Source: an uncultured Acidobacteriia bacterium (GTDB lineage: Bacteria; Acidobacteriota; Terriglobia; Bryobacterales; Bryobacteraceae). From it: a stretch of 39,243 nt of DNA. Every line of letters begins with the position of its first letter. Position 1 is the stretch's first letter. Under the pieces are notes generated by a model. The model worked only from the letters and a program-made list of their open reading frames with translations. It was not told the origin of the DNA and did not search any database. The stretch covers positions 1-39,243 of the forward strand of contig CAIYDY010000326.1 of the NCBI GenBank assembly GCA_903925015.1, given 5' to 3'. A program made the position numbers and the translations under genes. Shown piece by piece: positions 24,764 to 33,051 of this stretch.

Positions 24764-25888
24764 ATGAACCTCGTACACATGCGGGAAGCATTGGATCTGG
24801 CCAAACAGGGCGTCGCCCTCGCTACGCCCAATCCGATGGTGGGTTGTGTCCTGGTGGGTGCCGACGGCACTGTCGTAGGCCGCGGCTTCCATACGTGGGA
24901 CGGCGTAAAGCACGCGGAAATCATGGCATTGGAACAGGCCGGACCAGCGGCGAAAGGCGCTACAGCTTACGTCACGTTGGAACCGTGCTCGCACGTCGGG
25001 CGAACTGGCCCCTGTGCCGATGCCCTGATCGCAGCCGGAATTGTACGGGTGGTTGCAGCCATGGGGGATGTCAACCCGTTGGTTTCCGGTGCCGGTTTCG
25101 CCAAACTGCGCGCTGCCGGGATCGCAGTGGAACCCGCCCCGGATTACCGGGCCGAGGCCGAAAAACTCAACGAGGCCTGGCTTCATTTCATCCGCACCGG
25201 CAGGCCGCTGGTGACGTTGAAGTGCGCTGTTACATTGGACGGCAAAATTGCCGCGCCCGAGGACAACAGCGGCTGGATCACCAGCAAACGGGCCCGCGCC
25301 CATGTCCAGGAATTGCGCCACGCCACCGACGCCATGGTTACGGGTATCGGCACAGCGCTGGCGGACGATCCGCTTCTCACCGACCGCAGCGGCCTGAAAC
25401 GCGCCCGACCATTGCTCCGCGTAGTTCTTGACTCATTGCTGCGGCTCCCGCTGGAATCGAAACTGGTCGAGTCCGCCGACGGAGATGTTCTGGTGATTGG
25501 CACATCGGCGGCCTCGATGGAGCGGCGCAGGGCTCTCGAAGGGGCTGGCGTCGAGGTGCGGATTCTGGATGGCCCGCGCGGTCGCGTCGACATCCGCGAC
25601 ACCATTCGGCTGCTGGGACAGCGCAAGTGCCTCTCGGTGATGATCGAGGGCGGCAGCAAGGTCAACTGGGCCGCGCTTGAGGCCGAAGTAGTGGACAAGG
25701 TTTTCCTGTATTACGCGCCCAAGATCCTAGGTGGCATGAATTCGCTGCCGATGGCCGGAGGGACGGGCCGCCAGCGCCGGGTTGACGCGATCCGGTTGGA
25801 ACGCACCACAATCCACCAGATACCCCCTGACGAATTTGCCGTTGAGGCCTACATCCGTAGGGAAGTGCCGACGGGGAGCGACTCCTAA
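24764..25888 (+). CDS. ribD: Bifunctional riboflavin deaminase/reductase RibD
   Basis: The 374-residue enzyme performs the second and third steps of riboflavin synthesis. The N-terminal zinc deaminase (about 1-145) has His50-Ala-Glu52 and Pro74-Cys75...Cys84 (LEPCSHVGRTGPCADAL) as zinc ligands and catalytic acid. The NADPH-dependent reductase (about 150-370) starts VTLKCAVTLDGKIAAPEDNSGWITS and contains VTGIGTALADDPLLTDRS and a MIEGGSKVNWAAL nucleotide-binding motif. Both halves are full length. It follows ftsY by 3 bp and its stop directly abuts the GTG of ribE. No FMN riboswitch was seen. Confidence 0.97.
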   Translation: MNLVHMREALDLAKQGVALATPNPMVGCVLVGADGTVVGRGFHTWDGVKHAEIMALEQAGPAAKGATAYVTLEPCSHVGRTGPCADALIAAGIVRVVAAMGDVNPLVSGAGFAKLRAAGIAVEPAPDYRAEAEKLNEAWLHFIRTGRPLVTLKCAVTLDGKIAAPEDNSGWITSKRARAHVQELRHATDAMVTGIGTALADDPLLTDRSGLKRARPLLRVVLDSLLRLPLESKLVESADGDVLVIGTSAASMERRRALEGAGVEVRILDGPRGRVDIRDTIRLLGQRKCLSVMIEGGSKVNWAALEAEVVDKVFLYYAPKILGGMNSLPMAGGTGRQRRVDAIRLERTTIHQIPPDEFAVEAYIRREVPTGSDS

Positions 25889-26494
25889 GTGTTCACCGGA
25901 ATTGTTGAGGAGCTGGGCCGGGTCGCCTCGCTCGAAAAGCATGCCTCGGGAGCCCGGCTCTCGATCGCCTGTTCCGAAGTCCTCGGAGACAGCATCATCG
26001 GATCCAGCATCGCGGTGAACGGCGTGTGCCTTACGGCGGTGGAACTGCGTCCGGACGGTTTCGCCGCGGATCTGGCACCGGAAACCCTGCTCCGCACCAA
26101 CTTGGAGGACCTGCGCCCCGGTGACCCAGTGAATCTGGAGCGGCCCGTAACCCCGGTGACCCGGCTCGGCGGCCACATCGTACAGGGCCACGTGGATGGC
26201 ACCGGTGTCCTCGAATCGCTGCAGCCGTTGGGAGACGGCAACTGGGAACTTGCGGTCCGGGTGCCTGACGAACTCGAACGCTTTTTTGTCTTCAAAGGCT
26301 CCATCTGCCTTGATGGCATCAGCCTTACGATAGCGGCAATTGAAGGACCCCGAATCCGGATCGCCATCATCCCGCATACCTACGAGGCAACGAATCTTTC
26401 GGCGCGAAAGCCGGGGGATCGGATCAACGTGGAGTGCGACATCCTCGCAAAGCACGTGGACCGCCTGATGAAACCGTATACAATCTCTAACTAG
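25889..26494 (+). CDS. ribE: Riboflavin synthase alpha subunit
   Basis: The 201-residue protein dismutates two lumazine molecules to riboflavin. It has the two duplicated lumazine-binding halves: MFTGIVEELGRVASLE with GSSIAVNGVCLTAVE, and GHIVQGHVDGTGVLES with GSICLDGISLTIA. The FTGIVEE start motif fixes the GTG at 25889, immediately after the ribD stop. The late IIPHTYEATNL and CDILAKHVDRLM segments are also conserved. Length is normal. With ribD it forms a coupled pair at the end of the ftsY transcript; ribBA and ribH are not in the window. Confidence 0.97.
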   Translation: MFTGIVEELGRVASLEKHASGARLSIACSEVLGDSIIGSSIAVNGVCLTAVELRPDGFAADLAPETLLRTNLEDLRPGDPVNLERPVTPVTRLGGHIVQGHVDGTGVLESLQPLGDGNWELAVRVPDELERFFVFKGSICLDGISLTIAAIEGPRIRIAIIPHTYEATNLSARKPGDRINVECDILAKHVDRLMKPYTISN

Positions 26495-26509
26495 AGGGAA
26501 CAAAAAACT

Positions 26510-27067
26510 ATGAACAAAATCGCTGTCACACTGCTGATCGCCGGCCTGTCCACCGGAATCGCAATGGCCCAGGACAAGGCCGCTGATAAGAAGGCTGCGC
26601 CAAAGGCTGCGAGCAAGCCAGCAGCCGAAAAGAGCATCCTCCAACCCGGCATGGAGCCGACCGGCGGCTGGACTCCGGCTGGCGAACTCGGCGACAAGAC
26701 CGCCGAAGCCTGGTCGAACACCACCAAGGGTGCCGCTGTCGACAATAAGCCCGTTGCGGGCAAGGTTGTCACCGTTACCGGGGAAATCCTCGACCTCTCC
26801 TGCTATCTCCAACTCGGCAAGCACGGCGACAAGCACTCCTCCTGCGGCAAGAAATGCCTGACCAACGGCCAGCCCATCGGTCTCGTGACCAAGGCTGGCG
26901 ACATCTACCTGCTGATCGATGAGGAACACGACCTCCGCCGCGACGGCCAAACGACGTTCCGCGCCGCCGCCGCCGACAACTTTGCCAAGGTCATGACCGT
27001 CACCGGCACCGAGACATCGGTCAACGGCTCCAAGACCATCTTCGTGCAGGGCTATATCAAGAAGTAG
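26510..27067 (+). CDS. Small secreted Cys/His-containing protein of unknown function
   Basis: The 185-residue protein has a signal peptide ending AMA-QDK (residue 20) and an Ala/Lys-rich linker (22-40). A single domain follows (about 80-185): VVTVTGEILDLSCYLQLGKHGDKHSSCGKKC, then GLVTKAGDIYLLIDEEHD, then KVMTVTGTETSVNGSKTIFVQGY. The strand order suggests an OB-like fold; Cys98, His105, His109, Cys112 and Cys116 could bind a metal or form a disulfide. Related small proteins occur in Acidobacteriota and Planctomycetota, but I know no assigned function. It has a GAGGGAAC ribosome-binding site and lies 33 bp before the di-heme peroxidase. Confidence 0.8.
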   Translation: MNKIAVTLLIAGLSTGIAMAQDKAADKKAAPKAASKPAAEKSILQPGMEPTGGWTPAGELGDKTAEAWSNTTKGAAVDNKPVAGKVVTVTGEILDLSCYLQLGKHGDKHSSCGKKCLTNGQPIGLVTKAGDIYLLIDEEHDLRRDGQTTFRAAAADNFAKVMTVTGTETSVNGSKTIFVQGYIKK

Positions 27068-27100
27068 CTCCGGCACAATCCGGGCAACATCCAAGGCATT

Positions 27101-28111
27101 ATGAAGAAGGCTCTCGTAACGGCTGGCGTCCTGTCGCCAGCCGTCCTCCTGTTTGCGGCGGCCACGGTCGCCAAAGCCCCCAAGGAACCGCTCGGACTGC
27201 TCCCGATCACCTGGCCCAAGGACAACCCCTACTCCGCGGAAAAGGTCGAACTCGGCAAAGTCCTCTACTTCGACAAGCGCCTGTCCGCCGACGGCACTGT
27301 CTCCTGCGCCACCTGCCACGACCCCAAGTTCGCCTTTACCGACGGCGCACCGACGTCCACCGGCATCAATGGACAAAAGGGCGGCCGCAGCGCCCCCACC
27401 GTGATCAACCGCGCATGGAGCAATGCGCAATTCTGGGATGGTCGCGCCGCTTCCTTGGAAGCCCAGGCGCTCGGCCCTGTCCAAAACCCCATCGAGATGG
27501 GCAATTCGCTCAACAACATGGTGAAAACGCTCAACGGAATCGCGGGATACAAGCCGTTGTTCACCAAGGCTTTCGGCGATGGCGAAGCCACTGCCGCCCG
27601 CGTGGCCATGGCGATTGCAACCTTTGAACGCACCGTGGTTTCGGGGAATGCACCTTACGACAAGTGGAAGGCCGGACAGGCAACCGCGATGTCGCCTGCC
27701 GCAATCCGGGGCTACAAGGTCTTCCAGAAAGCCGAATGCGATGCATGCCATGAGGGCCAGAGCTTCACGTCGAACATGTACACCAACATCGGCGTGGGTC
27801 TCGACAAGCCCAATCCCGACCTTGGCCGCTACGTTGTCACCAAGAATGACGCCGACTGGGGCGCGTTCAAGACCCCGACCCTTCGTGAAATCGAGCATAC
27901 CGGCCCCTACATGCACGACGGCAGCATGAAAACGCTGGAAGAGGTTGTCGATTACTACGACAAGGGCGGCACGCCGAACAAGAACCTTGATACGCATATC
28001 AAGAAGCGGAATCTCAGTGCTGGCGAGAAGTCCGACTTGGTGGCGTTCATGAAGGCTCTCAGCGGTACGGGTTGGCGTGGCATCGCCGCGCCGACGTCGT
28101 TCCCGCAGTAG
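27101..28111 (+). CDS. Di-heme cytochrome c peroxidase (CcpA/MauG family)
   Basis: The 336-residue periplasmic protein has a signal peptide and two heme c sites: Cys69-x2-Cys72-His73 (CATCHD) and Cys213-x2-Cys216-His217 (CDACHE). Conserved family segments include LGKVLYFDKRLSADGTVSCA, TVINRAWSNAQFWDGRA, ALGPVQNPIEMG, RYVVTKNDADWGAFKTPTLREIEHTGPYMHDGSMKTLEEVVDYYD. Family members reduce hydrogen peroxide or, as MauG, oxidise protein substrates. Which applies here is unclear. It follows the small Cys/His protein by 33 bp and is closed by a terminator, so the two form a likely two-gene unit, with the small protein a possible partner. Confidence 0.93.
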   Translation: MKKALVTAGVLSPAVLLFAAATVAKAPKEPLGLLPITWPKDNPYSAEKVELGKVLYFDKRLSADGTVSCATCHDPKFAFTDGAPTSTGINGQKGGRSAPTVINRAWSNAQFWDGRAASLEAQALGPVQNPIEMGNSLNNMVKTLNGIAGYKPLFTKAFGDGEATAARVAMAIATFERTVVSGNAPYDKWKAGQATAMSPAAIRGYKVFQKAECDACHEGQSFTSNMYTNIGVGLDKPNPDLGRYVVTKNDADWGAFKTPTLREIEHTGPYMHDGSMKTLEEVVDYYDKGGTPNKNLDTHIKKRNLSAGEKSDLVAFMKALSGTGWRGIAAPTSFPQ

Positions 28112-28136
28112 ATCCGAAGTTCATCAGGAAAAGCCG

Positions 28137-28167
28137 GGGGTGGGGGCCACAAGCTCCCACCCCTTTT
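28137..28167 (+). terminator. Terminator after the cytochrome peroxidase gene
   Basis: GGGGTGGG (28137-28144) pairs with CCCACCCC (28156-28163), followed by TTTT. It lies 26 bp past the peroxidase stop and isolates it from the tRNA gene. Confidence 0.75.
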
Positions 28168-28213
28168 CGCTATTTGGACGGCTCGTCGGAGTCAATCGGG
28201 TAGTATGGAAAGT

Positions 28214-28303
28214 GGAGGAATGGCCGAGCGGTTGATGGCGGCGGTCTTGAAAACCGTTGACGGGGAAACCCGTTCGGGGGTTCGAATCCCTCTTCCTCCG
28301 CCA
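28214..28303 (+). tRNA. tRNA-Ser (anticodon UGA)
   Basis: The 90-nt gene folds as a class II tRNA. The acceptor GGAGGAA (28214-28220) pairs with TTCCTCC (28293-28299), followed by discriminator G and an encoded CCA. The anticodon stem-loop CGGTCTTGAAAACCG places TGA as anticodon, reading UCA Ser codons. A long variable arm and a GGTTCGAATCC T-loop are present. It is not tRNA-Sec, which has a UCA anticodon and a longer acceptor/T helix. Confidence 0.97.
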
Positions 28304-28332
28304 ACCATCCCTGGGTAGTCCCCATCCCTTCC

Positions 28333-28361
28333 TGTACAGACGCGAGCGCTTGCCCCATAAT
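28333..28361 (+). promoter_or_regulatory. Candidate promoter of the BNR protein gene, leaderless type
   Basis: TGTACA (28333-28338) and CATAAT (28356-28361) are 17 bp apart. The -10 box lies six bases before the ATG at 28368, so the transcript would begin at the start codon; no Shine-Dalgarno site is visible. Confidence 0.4.
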
Positions 28362-28367
28362 CCATAT

Positions 28368-31300
28368 ATGGCAAAGCGACTCCTCCTCGCCGCACTCCTC
28401 ACACTTTCAGCATCCGCGCAACAATTCCCTTCCGACCTCTTCCAACCCTTGCGTTGGCGCAACATCGGACCCTTCCGGGGTGGCAGGACCCGTGCCGCCG
28501 CCGGTGTTCCCTCCCAGCCCAATGTCTTTTACGTCGGCCAGGTGAATGGCGGCGTCTGGAAGTCCGACGACTACGGCCGCACGTGGCTGCCCATATTTGA
28601 CGCCCAACCCACCCAATCCATCGGAGCCATCGCCGTGGCACCTTCGGACCCCAACATTGTCTACGTTGGAAGCGGCGAGGGACTCCAACGGCCCGATCTA
28701 TCGGTGGGCGACGGCATCTACCGCTCCGCCGACGCCGGACGGACCTGGACACACCTGGGCCTCCGTGACGGCCAGCAAATCCCAGCCTTGGCAGTAGACC
28801 CCCGCAATCCCAATCATGTCTACGCCGCCGTCCTGGGGCACCCCTACGGACCCAACGCCGAACGCGGGCTCTATGCCTCCTCCGACGGTGGGGCAACCTG
28901 GACCAAATCCCTCTACATCGACGAAAACACCGGAGCGTCGTCCGTGGAGATGGACCCGCTGAATCCGGACATCCTCTACGCCTCCATGTGGGAAGCACGC
29001 CAAGGCCCCTGGGAATTTAACAATGCCTACGCGGGAACGCACGGCGGCTTGTTCAAGACCACAGACGGAGGCCGCAACTGGCGCAAGGTCACTGCCGGCC
29101 TTCCAGCCATCCAGCAGGTCTACGTCGCGATCGCGCCTTCAGATCCACGCCGTGTCTACGCCGTTGCCGCTTCCGCGGGCACAGTCCAAATCTTCCGTTC
29201 CAATGATGCGGGCGAATCCTGGAGCAAGGCCACCGAGGACACCCGTCCTGCCGGACGCATCGGTGGCGGTGACCTGCCTGTCCCGAAAGTCGACCCCAAG
29301 AACCCGGATGTGGTTTACAGCACCAGCACGGTGACTTGGCGCTCCACCGACGGTGCCAAGACTTGGACCGGCATCAAGGGCGCCCCCGGTGGCGACGATT
29401 ACCAGAATATTTGGATCAACCCGACCAACCCCGACGTGATCCTGCTGGTCAGCGACCAGGGTGCCGCCGTCTCCGTCAACCACGCCCGCACTTGGAGCTC
29501 CTGGTACAACCAACCCACGGCCCAGCTCTACCACGCCATTGCCACGAACGATTTCCCCTACCGCGTCTGCGGCGGACAGCAGGAAAGCGGCTCCGTCTGC
29601 GTCGCGAGCCGGGGCAATGACGGGGCCATCGGCTTCCGTGAGTGGCATCCGGTGGGCGTGATCGAGTACGGCTACGTTGCGCCCGACCCGCTGAACCCGG
29701 ACATCATCTACGGTGCCGGCCGCGGCCAGGTGTCGAAGCATTTCCGCAAGACCGGCGAAGTCCAGTCCGTAACCCCAACCCCCGGACGCGACCCCAAGTT
29801 CCGTTCTGACCGCACCCAGCCAATCATGTTCTCCCCGGTTGACCCACACCTGCTCTACTATGCGGCCAATGTCGTGTTCCAGAGCACGGACGGGGCCCAG
29901 ACATGGAAGCAGATCAGCCCCGACCTGGCCCGGCAGGAGCCCGGCGTTCCGGCCAGCCTCGGCCAAATGGCGGCGGCGGACCGCAATGCGGGCAAGCAGC
30001 GGGGCGTGATCTACTCGCTAGCGCTGTCTTTCCGCAACACCCAAACGATTTGGGCTGGCACGGACGAGGGCCTGATCCACCTGACCCGCGACGGCGGCCT
30101 GCACTGGAAGGACGTCTCCCCGAAGGAGCTCGAACCCTGGAGCAAGGTGACGCAGCTGGTGGCCTCGCACTTCGATGACGACACCGCTTACGCGTCTGTG
30201 AGCCGGTTCCGAGTCGACAACCAGAAGCCCTACATCCTCCGCACCCGCGACGGCGGCAAGACTTGGACCAGCATCGTCACCGGCATCACCGAGGACGCGC
30301 CAGTCAACACGGTCCGCGAGGATTCGGTGCGCAAGGGCCTGCTCTTTGCGGGAACCGAGAAATCCGTTTGGGTTTCCTTCGACGCCGGCGACCACTGGCA
30401 ACCCCTCCAGCTCAACCTGCCCCACACCTCGATGCGGGACCTGTGGCTCAAGGACAACGATCTGATCGTGGGCACACATGGCCGGTCCTTCTGGATTCTG
30501 GACGACATCACGCCCCTGCGGCAGGTGACTGCGGCGACACTCGACGCCAAAGCGACTCTGTTCAAGCCCGGCAAGGCGGTGCGGGTGCGTTGGAACACCA
30601 ATACCGACACTCCCCTGCCCCCGGACGAGCCGGTCGGCGAGAACCCGCCCGATGGCGTCGCCATCGATTACTTCCTCAAGGAACCGGCCAAGGGCGTGGT
30701 CACGTTGGAAATCGTTGATGCGGCGGGCAAGACCGTCCGGAAGTTCACGTCGAACGACAAAATCGTCCCGACACCGGAGGCCATCGCGCAGCTCAGCATT
30801 CCCGCCTACTGGCCGAAACGCGGGCGAACCCTGTCCTCGACCGCCGGGATGCACCGCTGGATTTGGGATCTGCACTACCGGGCACCGGATTCCTCCCGCC
30901 ACGATTACCCCATCGCCGCGATTCCCTTCAACAGCCCGCGCCTACCGTACGGGCCCCGCGCGCTGCCGGGCGTCTATACGGTGAAGTTGACCGTCGACGG
31001 CGAAGTGAAGACAGCCCCGCTCACCGTCACCATGGACCCGCGTGTAACCGCAACCCCTGCGTCCATACGTCGGCTGTTCGACGCTCAAGTCAAACTGGCG
31101 GGTCTGATGAGCAGGACCACGGAGGGTGCCAACGAGGCTAGGTCCATTGAGGAGCAGGTCGCCAAGCTCACCGGTATCGACAAAGCGGAATTCGAGAGGA
31201 ACGTGAAGGCCCAACTGGCTGCGCTTACAGGACTGAACGGCCAAGCGTCGGCGCTGTACAAGGATCTCGACGGAACCGACAGCGGCCCAACCGCCGCCCA

Positions 31301-31484
31301 GACAACCGCTATCGCAACAGTCGCCAGGAATGCGGAAAAGGCCATGGATACTTGGGAGGCAACTGCCAAAGGGGGAGTCGCCGCATTCAACGTCAGACTC
31401 AAGGCTGCAAATCTCCCCGAACTCAAGGTCGCCCAGAAAGAACTGGACGAGGAGGAGGACGGCGACGACGACGATATCGGATAG
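28368..31484 (+). CDS. Large secreted BNR-repeat (VPS10/sortilin-like beta-propeller) protein
   Basis: The 1038-residue protein has a signal peptide (KRLLLAALLTLSASAQQ). Residues about 25-690 contain repeated BNR/Asp-box motifs: SDDYGRTWLP, SADAGRTWTH, SSDGGATWTK, TTDGGRNWRK, SNDAGESWSK, STDGAKTWTG, STDGAQTWKQ, TRDGGLHWKD and TRDGGKTWTS. Between them lie repeated NPDIIY/DPRRVY-type strands, consistent with one or two propellers. A C-terminal part (about 750-1038) has immunoglobulin-like strands (VVTLEIVDAAGKTVRKF) and a helical tail ending in an Asp/Glu run. Such proteins are annotated as glycosyl hydrolases or VPS10-domain proteins, but catalytic residues cannot be identified. The ATG at 28368 was chosen because upstream sequence is the tRNA. 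Confidence 0.9.
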   Translation: MAKRLLLAALLTLSASAQQFPSDLFQPLRWRNIGPFRGGRTRAAAGVPSQPNVFYVGQVNGGVWKSDDYGRTWLPIFDAQPTQSIGAIAVAPSDPNIVYVGSGEGLQRPDLSVGDGIYRSADAGRTWTHLGLRDGQQIPALAVDPRNPNHVYAAVLGHPYGPNAERGLYASSDGGATWTKSLYIDENTGASSVEMDPLNPDILYASMWEARQGPWEFNNAYAGTHGGLFKTTDGGRNWRKVTAGLPAIQQVYVAIAPSDPRRVYAVAASAGTVQIFRSNDAGESWSKATEDTRPAGRIGGGDLPVPKVDPKNPDVVYSTSTVTWRSTDGAKTWTGIKGAPGGDDYQNIWINPTNPDVILLVSDQGAAVSVNHARTWSSWYNQPTAQLYHAIATNDFPYRVCGGQQESGSVCVASRGNDGAIGFREWHPVGVIEYGYVAPDPLNPDIIYGAGRGQVSKHFRKTGEVQSVTPTPGRDPKFRSDRTQPIMFSPVDPHLLYYAANVVFQSTDGAQTWKQISPDLARQEPGVPASLGQMAAADRNAGKQRGVIYSLALSFRNTQTIWAGTDEGLIHLTRDGGLHWKDVSPKELEPWSKVTQLVASHFDDDTAYASVSRFRVDNQKPYILRTRDGGKTWTSIVTGITEDAPVNTVREDSVRKGLLFAGTEKSVWVSFDAGDHWQPLQLNLPHTSMRDLWLKDNDLIVGTHGRSFWILDDITPLRQVTAATLDAKATLFKPGKAVRVRWNTNTDTPLPPDEPVGENPPDGVAIDYFLKEPAKGVVTLEIVDAAGKTVRKFTSNDKIVPTPEAIAQLSIPAYWPKRGRTLSSTAGMHRWIWDLHYRAPDSSRHDYPIAAIPFNSPRLPYGPRALPGVYTVKLTVDGEVKTAPLTVTMDPRVTATPASIRRLFDAQVKLAGLMSRTTEGANEARSIEEQVAKLTGIDKAEFERNVKAQLAALTGLNGQASALYKDLDGTDSGPTAAQTTAIATVARNAEKAMDTWEATAKGGVAAFNVRLKAANLPELKVAQKELDEEEDGDDDDIG

Positions 31485-31493
31485 CCGTTGAAA

Positions 31494-32237
31494 CTACCTG
31501 GGAGCGTTCTTGCGACGCTCCACCATCGTCTTCACAGCCGCCGGAAGGTCGAAACGGCCTTCCGGCACGCTCTCCTCGTAGCTGACCTTGTCAAATTTCA
31601 TGGTCATGACTTGGTTCATGGCATTCATGACCATGAGAAACGGGGTTTGGACACCGGTGACCATGCGGTAGTCCCCCAGCCGCTGGTCGACGGCAATTTC
31701 CCCCATGGCCGTGGGCATCGACATCGTCATCCGCACAGGCAAGCCAGACTTCTTGTCGAGGTAAAAGATCTCCGGCTTTCCGGTGGTCGGGGTCATTTCC
31801 ACCTTCCACGCCGGTTGCCCGTCCACATCCTCCTCGCCGATCGTCTTGACTGCGGTGTAGGAGTCTCGCCAACCGCTGAGCGGTGTCAGTTTGGCGCCGC
31901 GCACGCTCAAATCGCGTTCGGCCCCCTCCTTCACCCGGACCCCTTGCAGTGCGCTCATCTCCCAGGCGGTCTGGCCATCGAAGCCCTCCTCGACCTTGCC
32001 GATACCCGGCAATTCGAGTGTTGTATAGGACTTTCCGTCGGCTTGGTACATCAAAACCGTGCCGACCAAGCTGCCGCCACCCATTTCCAGCTTGCCAGAC
32101 ATGGTGGTCGCTTTGAATTTGGCGGTCGTCTTTTCGCCACCGGTAACCTCGAAGGCCTTCTGGATGAGGCTTTCACCCGAGGGCAGATCGGCGGCGAGGC
32201 AGGACGCTACAAATAAAAGGGACGAGAGAATGCGCAT
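31494..32237 (-). CDS. Outer-membrane lipoprotein-sorting (LolA-like) protein
   Basis: From ATG 32237 the product has 247 residues. It has a short signal peptide (MRILSSLLFVASCLAA) and a single LolA/LppX-like half-barrel: ESLIQKAFEVTGG, FKATTMSGKLEMGGGSLVGTVLMYQADGKSYTTLEL, GFDGQTAWEMSA, WKVEMTPTTGKPEIFYLDKKSGLPVRM and TMKFDKVSYEESVPEGRFDLPA. Family members carry lipoproteins or other lipids through the periplasm. Acidobacteriota have several paralogues, so it should not be equated with LolA. The start at 32261 would only add eight unrelated residues. It converges with the BNR gene, 9 bp apart. Confidence 0.85.
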   Translation of the reverse strand: MRILSSLLFVASCLAADLPSGESLIQKAFEVTGGEKTTAKFKATTMSGKLEMGGGSLVGTVLMYQADGKSYTTLELPGIGKVEEGFDGQTAWEMSALQGVRVKEGAERDLSVRGAKLTPLSGWRDSYTAVKTIGEEDVDGQPAWKVEMTPTTGKPEIFYLDKKSGLPVRMTMSMPTAMGEIAVDQRLGDYRMVTGVQTPFLMVMNAMNQVMTMKFDKVSYEESVPEGRFDLPAAVKTMVERRKNAPR

Positions 32238-32270
32238 GGCGTATTCCCATCTTAGTCCCAAGCTGCAGAG

Positions 32271-33044
32271 CTATTTCTTGACCGGCTTTTCCCGGATCAC
32301 AATCTTTTCCCTTGGAAGGAAAGGATCGAGGGGTTTGTAGTCCAGTGCCTCAGAAAGTGCCTCCACCAGACGCGTCAAGGTTTTTACCCTGGCGAAATAC
32401 TTGTCGTTACCTTCCACCAACGTCCATGGAGCGGTACGTGTGCTGGTCTTCAGAAGCATTTCCTCAACAGCTTCCTCGTAGGCCGGCCATTTTTCACGGT
32501 TCCGCCAGTCCTCCTCGGTGAGCTTCCACGCCTTGTAGTGGGTGTTGCGGCGCTCCTCGAAGCGGCGCAGCTGTTCCTCGCGCGAGATGTGAAGCCAAAA
32601 CTTTACCAGGATCGTCCCATAGTCGCGCATCTGCCGTTCAAAGGAATTGATCTCCCGGTAGGCGCGCTTCCACTCGGACGGTGACGCAAAACCTTCGACG
32701 CGCTCCACCAGCACCCGCCCGTACCAGCTACGGTCAAAGATGGCAAGGTGGCCGTCCTCCGGATAGCGCAGCCAAAACCGGTAGAGGTAATGCCGGGACT
32801 TCTCATCGACATTCGGCGCACTGATGGGAAACACCGAATACCCCCGGGGATCCATCTTTTCCGTAATCCGCTTGATGGCACCGCCCTTGCCCGCGGCATC
32901 CCACCCCTCGAACACAATCATCACGGAACGTTTCCGCGCATACACCTGCAGCGCGAGTTCACGCAATTGTATCTGGCGGCGTGTAATCTCGGCGACGTAC
33001 TCATCCTTGGGGATGGAAAGTGATAAGTCCAGATTTTCCAGCAT
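32271..33044 (-). CDS. Polyphosphate kinase 2 family protein (second of tandem pair)
   Basis: The 257-residue protein transfers phosphate between polyphosphate and a nucleotide. Walker A is FEGWDAAGKGGA (45-56), Walker B is IFDRSWYGR (102-110), and the lid region contains FWLHISREEQLRRFEER. All three match active PPK2 enzymes. The ATG at 33044 is 7 bp after the upstream PPK2 stop; the longer frame up to 33134 is Pro/Arg-rich out-of-frame sequence of the neighbour. Polyphosphate:AMP phosphotransferases (PPK2 class II) contain two such domains in one chain, so the two genes may encode the halves of that enzyme. Confidence 0.92.
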   Translation of the reverse strand: MLENLDLSLSIPKDEYVAEITRRQIQLRELALQVYARKRSVMIVFEGWDAAGKGGAIKRITEKMDPRGYSVFPISAPNVDEKSRHYLYRFWLRYPEDGHLAIFDRSWYGRVLVERVEGFASPSEWKRAYREINSFERQMRDYGTILVKFWLHISREEQLRRFEERRNTHYKAWKLTEEDWRNREKWPAYEEAVEEMLLKTSTRTAPWTLVEGNDKYFARVKTLTRLVEALSEALDYKPLDPFLPREKIVIREKPVKK

Positions 33045-33051
33045 ACGCGGC

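Noticed and set aside
24560-24764. FMN riboswitch upstream of ribD
   Set aside because: ribD starts 3 bp after ftsY and no RFN-element conserved blocks were seen.
25727-27997. 756-codon open frame on the minus strand across ribD, ribE and the peroxidase gene
   Set aside because: It is antisense to four well-supported genes and has the His/Gly/Arg-rich composition of a GC-bias shadow.
28214-28303. tRNA possibly being tRNA-Sec, given the selenoprotein genes
   Set aside because: The anticodon is UGA, not UCA, and the acceptor and T stems are of normal tRNA-Ser length.
28257-28367. N-terminal extension of the BNR protein starting inside the tRNA
   Set aside because: It overlaps the tRNA and lacks a signal peptide, while the ATG at 28368 begins a clear one.
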